From: Caryophanales bacterium UBA6769
GTDB lineage: Bacteria; Bacillota; Bacilli; Bacillales; UBA6769
Reading direction: 5' to 3'
DNA length: 9,786 nt
Assembly (NCBI GenBank): GCA_002453275.1
Contig: DKGN01000143.1
Location: 1-9,786, forward strand
This document shows positions 6,404 to 9,786 of this stretch, in pieces. The notes beneath the pieces are model-generated. The model was not told the DNA's origin. It saw only the letters and a list, made by a program, of their open reading frames with translations, and ran no database searches. The translations under genes were made by a program, and so were the position numbers. How positions within the stretch are numbered: the first letter of the stretch is position 1; every line of letters begins with the position of its first letter.

Positions 6404-7132
6404 TTATTCACTTTCTAAGAGACGTTCAATCTCTTCTTTAATAACTTTGTAATCGTACCATTCTTTAAATTCTACTCCGTTAATAAATATTGTCGGCGTA
6501 CTTGTGACACCAGCCTCGTTCACAATCGTAAGGTCTTCATTAATAGCTGCCGTTTGTGCATTGCCTTCAATATCTTCTTTAAATTGTTCCGCGTCGATTG
6601 AAGATAAATTATCCTTCACAAGCTTTGTTAAGGCATCAACCGTTGCCCATTGTGCCTCACCTTGTTCTTGTTGGAATACTAAGTCATGATAATCCCAAAA
6701 CGCTTCTTCATTTTGAGCGAAAACGGCTTCTCCACCTTTTGCGAGGTTTAAGGAGTCATCATCAATAAACGGAAAATTGACAAAGAATAGTTGTACTTTC
6801 CCAGTGTCAATAAAGTCTTTTTTAATATCAGGATAAACAATTTCATGAAAATCTTTACAGTGCGAGCATTTGTAATCTCCGATATCGACAATTTTAATTG
6901 GTGCATCTTCATCGCCTATCGAGGGTTGTCCTTCATACGAAAAATCATATTGAAGGGGTTCTTCATTACTCACTTGAGCTTGCTCTTGATTTGTACTATT
7001 CAATGCGAAAAAGATGAGAAATGCAATGATGACAACTCCGCTAATTGAGAAAAAAAGAATTGCTGGGAGATTTGATTGTTGCTTTTTTCCTTGTTGTCTT
7101 TTCTTAGGATTCGGTTTTTTTTTCTTAGACAT
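6404..7132 (-). CDS. bdbD: DsbA-like extracytoplasmic thiol oxidase BdbD
   Basis: BdbD introduces disulfide bonds into exported proteins and is reoxidised by BdbC. The 242-residue protein has a very basic cytoplasmic tail (residues 1-19, mostly Lys, Arg and Gln), one membrane anchor at about 22-43, a polar linker, then a DsbA-type thioredoxin fold with helical insertion. The active site is DYKCSHCKDFH (Cys89, Cys92), and the cis-proline loop is TSTPTIFING (Pro213). The dipeptide is Ser-His. B. subtilis BdbD has Pro-Ser, while the second-position His recalls the strongly oxidising E. coli DsbA (Pro-His). The conserved VNFPF after the first beta-alpha unit fits the family. An AGGAGG SD precedes the ATG at 7132. 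The gene starts 21 bp after the copA stop and is coupled to bdbC. Confidence 0.95.
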   Translation of the reverse strand: MSKKKKPNPKKRQQGKKQQSNLPAILFFSISGVVIIAFLIFFALNSTNQEQAQVSNEEPLQYDFSYEGQPSIGDEDAPIKIVDIGDYKCSHCKDFHEIVYPDIKKDFIDTGKVQLFFVNFPFIDDDSLNLAKGGEAVFAQNEEAFWDYHDLVFQQEQGEAQWATVDALTKLVKDNLSSIDAEQFKEDIEGNAQTAAINEDLTIVNEAGVTSTPTIFINGVEFKEWYDYKVIKEEIERLLESE

Positions 7133-7153
7133 TTACCTTTCCTCCTACATTAT

Positions 7154-9361
7154 TTAAGCCACTTGATCATGCCGAGGCTTCCATCGATTTAAAAAAAGTG
7201 TGTTAACGACTACAGATACAGAGCTAAGTGCCATCGCAGCACCCGCCAAAATAGGACTGAGAAAGCCAAGTGCAGCTACAGGAATAAGAATGACATTATA
7301 TCCAAACGCCCAACCTAAGTTTTGTTTAATTTTCCGAATCGTTGCATCTGATAATTGGATACTGTCCGAAATCGACAACAAATCGCCACGCATGAGCGTA
7401 ATATCAGCTGCTTCCATTGCAATATCTGTTCCTGTACCGATCGCAATACCAACATCAGCTGCCGCAAGGGCTGGTGCATCGTTTATCCCGTCACCAACCA
7501 TCGCAACCTTTTTGCCGTCACCCTTTAATCGTTCAACTTCATTTGCCTTATGTTCTGGAAGGACCCCTGCTAGAACAGTAGCAATTCCTACTTCATGCGC
7601 GATTGCTCTTGCAGTATGCTCATTATCACCTGTCATCATAATGACGTCAATACCTCGAGCTTTCATTTCAGACACTGCTTGAGCGGAAGTTTCTTTCACC
7701 GTATCAGCAACAGCAAAATACCCAATCAATCGATGAGCCTGTGCGACGATAATGACGGTATTCCCTTTTTCTTCAAGAGTAATTAAGTCTTTCGCAAAAC
7801 GTCCGATATCTACACCTTGCTGTTGCATAAATTTTTCATTCCCGATTGAAATCACTTGATTGTCAATTGTCCCTTTCACACCAAGCCCTGGCAACGCTTC
7901 AAAATCATGCACTCGAACTAAAGGAATGCCTTTATCGCTTGCATGCCGAACGATTGCAGCCCCTAAAGGATGCTCAGAAGATTGCTCGACACTCGCAATC
8001 ATACGAATAAATGCATCTTCTGTTACATTAATTGGTCGAACAACTGTGACTTCTGGTCGTCCTTTCGTAATCGTGCCTGTTTTGTCGAGGATAATTGTAT
8101 CAATTGCTCTCATCGTTTGGAGGTGAGCTGAATCTTTAATAAGAACCCCAACTTCGGCTCCTTTTCCTGTTCCGACCATAATCGCTGTCGGGGTCGCAAG
8201 TCCAAGTGCGCAAGGACAAGCAATGACAAGAACAGCAACTGCACTAATGAGGGCCGGTGTAAACCCTACAACAAGAAAGGTAATAACGAACGTCAACAGT
8301 GCAATTCCAATCACAATTGGGACGAATACAGCGGAAATTTTATCTGCGATGCTTTGGATTGGAGCTTTAGACCCTTGGGCTTCGTCGACCATTTGAATAA
8401 TTTGTGCAAGAGCTGTTTCTTTGCCTACCTTCGTTGCTTCCATCGTAATCGAGCCATGCAAATTCACCGTTGCTCCGATGACGGTATCACCCGTTTCTTT
8501 TGTAACAGGCAAGCTTTCACCAGTTAACATCGACTCATCAACCGTCGTCCGACCTTCGATAACTTGTCCATCGACAGGAATCTTCTCTCCTGATTTTACG
8601 ACTAAGTGATCACCTGATTGCACTTCTTCAACTGGCACCTCATGTACGACTCCATCCTTCAGAACGTGAGCTACTTTTGCTTGCATACCCATGAGCTTCT
8701 TAAGCGCTTCGGACGTACGACCTTTCGCTCGTTCTTCAAGCAATTTCCCAAGAATAATTAATGTGATAATAACGACAGAGGCTTCGAAATAATAGCCTGT
8801 TTCTCCCTTTTGAAAAAGTAAAAATGTACTATATAAATAAGCGGATAATGTCCCCATCGCAACGAGAACATCCATATTCGCACTACGACCACGCAAAGCA
8901 TTGTATGCTCCACGGATAAATCGCCAACCGATCGTAAATTGTACAATTGTTGCCAGAATAAACTGAACCCATCCAGGCATCATAAGATTCATATTATTTG
9001 TAAAGTCGCCGATCATTTGAACTAGAAATGGTAATGAAATGACAGCACCAATGAAAAAAGCTTCTCTCTGTTGTTTATATTGCTTTTCTTTTTCAGCTTT
9101 TTCTATTTCGGGATCCCGCGTAACAAACACTTCGGCCTTGTACCCCGTTTTCACAACTTGATCAATTAGTTGTTCTGTACCTATTTTCTGGTCATCAAAA
9201 AAAACTGTTGCCTTTTCATTCGCTAAGTTAACGTGCGCATCTAGAACACCGTTCATTTTTTGCAATCCCTTTTCGACACGAGTTGAACAAGCAGCACACG
9301 TCATCCCACTGATCGATAACGTAACTTTCTCTTTTTCAATAACTTGAGCTTCAACAGGCAT
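7154..9361 (-). CDS. copA: Copper-exporting P1B-type ATPase CopA
   Basis: CopA uses ATP to pump Cu(I) out of the cytoplasm. From the ATG at 9361 it has 735 residues. One heavy-metal-associated (HMA) domain is at about 12-78, with GMTCAAC (Cys22, Cys25). Eight membrane segments and the catalytic loops follow: TGES (280-283, actuator), CPC (382-384, membrane copper site), DKTGT (Asp426 phosphorylated), SEHPLG (His464-Pro465, nucleotide domain), TGDN (577-580) and GDGIND (623-628). The last two membrane segments carry YN (688-689) and MALSS (710-714), residues typical of Cu(I)-specific P1B-1 pumps. B. subtilis CopA has two N-terminal HMA domains; here there is one. The longest frame starts at 9412, but AAAGGAGATG lies at usual spacing before the ATG at 9361, and the upstream extension is not HMA-like. 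It is first in the six-gene operon, with its own promoter and CsoR operator. Confidence 0.97.
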   Translation of the reverse strand: MPVEAQVIEKEKVTLSISGMTCAACSTRVEKGLQKMNGVLDAHVNLANEKATVFFDDQKIGTEQLIDQVVKTGYKAEVFVTRDPEIEKAEKEKQYKQQREAFFIGAVISLPFLVQMIGDFTNNMNLMMPGWVQFILATIVQFTIGWRFIRGAYNALRGRSANMDVLVAMGTLSAYLYSTFLLFQKGETGYYFEASVVIITLIILGKLLEERAKGRTSEALKKLMGMQAKVAHVLKDGVVHEVPVEEVQSGDHLVVKSGEKIPVDGQVIEGRTTVDESMLTGESLPVTKETGDTVIGATVNLHGSITMEATKVGKETALAQIIQMVDEAQGSKAPIQSIADKISAVFVPIVIGIALLTFVITFLVVGFTPALISAVAVLVIACPCALGLATPTAIMVGTGKGAEVGVLIKDSAHLQTMRAIDTIILDKTGTITKGRPEVTVVRPINVTEDAFIRMIASVEQSSEHPLGAAIVRHASDKGIPLVRVHDFEALPGLGVKGTIDNQVISIGNEKFMQQQGVDIGRFAKDLITLEEKGNTVIIVAQAHRLIGYFAVADTVKETSAQAVSEMKARGIDVIMMTGDNEHTARAIAHEVGIATVLAGVLPEHKANEVERLKGDGKKVAMVGDGINDAPALAAADVGIAIGTGTDIAMEAADITLMRGDLLSISDSIQLSDATIRKIKQNLGWAFGYNVILIPVAALGFLSPILAGAAMALSSVSVVVNTLFLNRWKPRHDQVA

Positions 9362-9412
9362 GTTTTCATCTCCTTTAAAGCAAGGTTCGTTAAGGTTCCA
9401 TCCTACTAACAT

Positions 9413-9429
9413 ATACCTGTGCAGGGTAT
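9413..9429. promoter_or_regulatory. CsoR operator at the copA promoter
   Basis: ATACCTGTGCAGGGTAT is an interrupted inverted repeat with ATACC and GGGTAT arms. This is the G/C-tract pseudo-palindrome seen in CsoR operators of copper genes. It lies immediately after the predicted copA -10 element (9436-9441), about +1 to +17, where bound CsoR would block transcription. A csoR gene of the copper type lies in the same operon. I found no second copy elsewhere in the window. Confidence 0.78.
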
Positions 9430-9435
9430 GATTCC

Positions 9436-9464
9436 ATTATATAATTATGTATAGAAAAGTCCAA
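9436..9464 (-). promoter_or_regulatory. Sigma-A promoter of the copA operon
   Basis: On the minus strand TTGGAC (9459-9464, 5 of 6 matches) and a perfect TATAAT (9436-9441) are separated by 17 bp. Transcription should begin near 9429, about 68 bp before the copA ATG at 9361 and at the edge of the CsoR operator. Confidence 0.82.
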
Positions 9465-9477
9465 CCAATACACTTCA

Positions 9478-9506
9478 TTGCTTACGGAAAGTAGATACGC
9501 TATAGT
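9478..9506 (+). promoter_or_regulatory. Candidate sigma-A promoter of copZ
   Basis: TTGCTT (9478-9483; weak, 3 of 6) and TATAGT (9501-9506; 5 of 6) are separated by 17 bp, placing transcription start near 9513 and the SD of copZ shortly after. It is divergent from the copA promoter, with 13 bp between the two -35 hexamers. An imperfect palindrome TAGTGAAATTACTA (9503-9516) overlaps the -10 element and the start point and may be an operator. Confidence 0.5.
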
Positions 9507-9539
9507 GAAATTACTACGATACATTTGGAGGTATATTTA

Positions 9540-9758
9540 ATGAAAGAAACAGTAGAATTACAAGTAAAAGGAATGTCTTGTGAACATTGTAAGACAGCTG
9601 TTGAAGGGGCATTGAGAGCGATTGATGGGATTGAATCTGCAACTGTTAACCTTGATAAAAATACAGTAGCCGTAACGTTTGACCCTGTTAAAGTTGACTT
9701 CGACCATTTTACAGAAGCGATTGATGAAGCAGGCTATGAGCTCATCGGTCAAGTATAA
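9540..9758 (+). CDS. copZ: Copper chaperone CopZ
   Basis: CopZ is a small cytoplasmic Cu(I) carrier that delivers copper to the CopA pump and can pass it to CsoR. The 72-residue protein is a single HMA (ferredoxin-like beta-alpha-beta-beta-alpha-beta) domain with the binding loop GMSCEHC (Cys14, Cys17). AGYEL near the C-terminus matches the conserved tyrosine-bearing loop near the metal site, and the length equals B. subtilis CopZ. The longest frame begins at a TTG at 9525, but that TTG overlaps the TTTGGAGGT SD. The ATG at 9540 lies 8 bases after GGAGG and is chosen. In B. subtilis copZ is upstream of copA in one operon. Here it is divergent with its own promoter, and the gene after it on the plus strand may share its transcript. 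Confidence 0.95.
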   Translation: MKETVELQVKGMSCEHCKTAVEGALRAIDGIESATVNLDKNTVAVTFDPVKVDFDHFTEAIDEAGYELIGQV

Positions 9759-9772
9759 ATTTTAAATCGAGT

Positions 9773-9784
9773 AGGAGGGGGTGA
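9773..9784 (+). promoter_or_regulatory. Strong ribosome binding site of a gene just beyond the window
   Basis: AGGAGGGGGTGA, close to the ideal SD, lies 14 bp after the copZ stop with no terminator between. A start codon is expected within about ten bases past the window edge. The gene is probably co-transcribed with copZ; its product cannot be seen. Confidence 0.7.
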
Positions 9785-9786
9785 CT

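Noticed and set aside
7200..7682. 160-codon plus-strand reading frame opposite copA
   Set aside because: It lies fully antisense to the conserved C-terminal half of CopA, has no SD, and its sequence resembles no family I know. It is a codon-bias shadow.
7154..9361. P-type ATPase as a cadmium/zinc exporter
   Set aside because: The YN and MxxSS residues in the last two membrane segments, the CsoR partner and CopZ all indicate copper. Zn/Cd pumps have different residues there.
1..9786. CRISPR array, insertion sequence, attachment site, tRNA or rRNA
   Set aside because: No regularly spaced direct repeats, transposase motifs, terminal inverted repeats or cloverleaf-forming segments were seen on either strand.

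Overview
The window looks like chromosomal DNA of an aerobic Bacillaceae (Firmicutes) bacterium. AT-rich intergenic DNA, strong GGAGG-type Shine-Dalgarno (SD) sites, and proteins close to the Bacillus families ResA, CcdA, BdbC, BdbD, CsoR, CopZ, YfkAB and a DUF1540 protein all point that way. The genus cannot be fixed from the sequence. I see no tRNA, rRNA, insertion sequence, CRISPR array or phage gene.

Left part (1-4212): the N-terminal 250 codons of isocitrate lyase (aceA, minus strand, cut by the window edge) are divergent from a 560-residue transmembrane chemoreceptor (plus). After the chemoreceptor comes a bidirectional terminator, then a 50-residue four-cysteine DUF1540 gene on the minus strand that is easy to miss because it is so short. 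Next is the radical SAM gene yfkAB (plus), which ends at a hairpin shared with the operon converging on it.

Right part (4220-9786): a copper and thiol-redox cluster. Six genes run leftward in the order copA, bdbD, bdbC, csoR, resA-like, ccdA. They encode a Cu(I) exporting P-type ATPase, an extracytoplasmic thiol oxidase and its quinone-linked membrane partner, the copper-sensing repressor, a membrane-anchored thioredoxin-like reductase and the membrane protein that feeds it electrons. The copper chaperone gene copZ is divergent on the plus strand. A good sigma-A promoter for copA (TTGGAC, 17 bp, TATAAT) is followed at about the transcription start by ATACCTGTGCAGGGTAT, which has the form of a CsoR operator. 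Copper should therefore release CsoR and induce the exporter together with both a disulfide-forming pair (BdbD/BdbC) and a disulfide-reducing pair (ResA-like/CcdA). A 16-bp hairpin at the bdbC stop codon may tune output between the two halves.

The most notable feature is this joining of copper export with opposing oxidising and reducing thiol pathways under one apparent copper-responsive promoter. Each component family is known. The arrangement and its purpose are what deserve attention. SD placement moves four starts inward from the longest reading frame: copA to 9361, csoR to 5930, resA-like to 5495 and copZ to 9540. A strong SD at the right edge indicates another plus-strand gene just outside the window.
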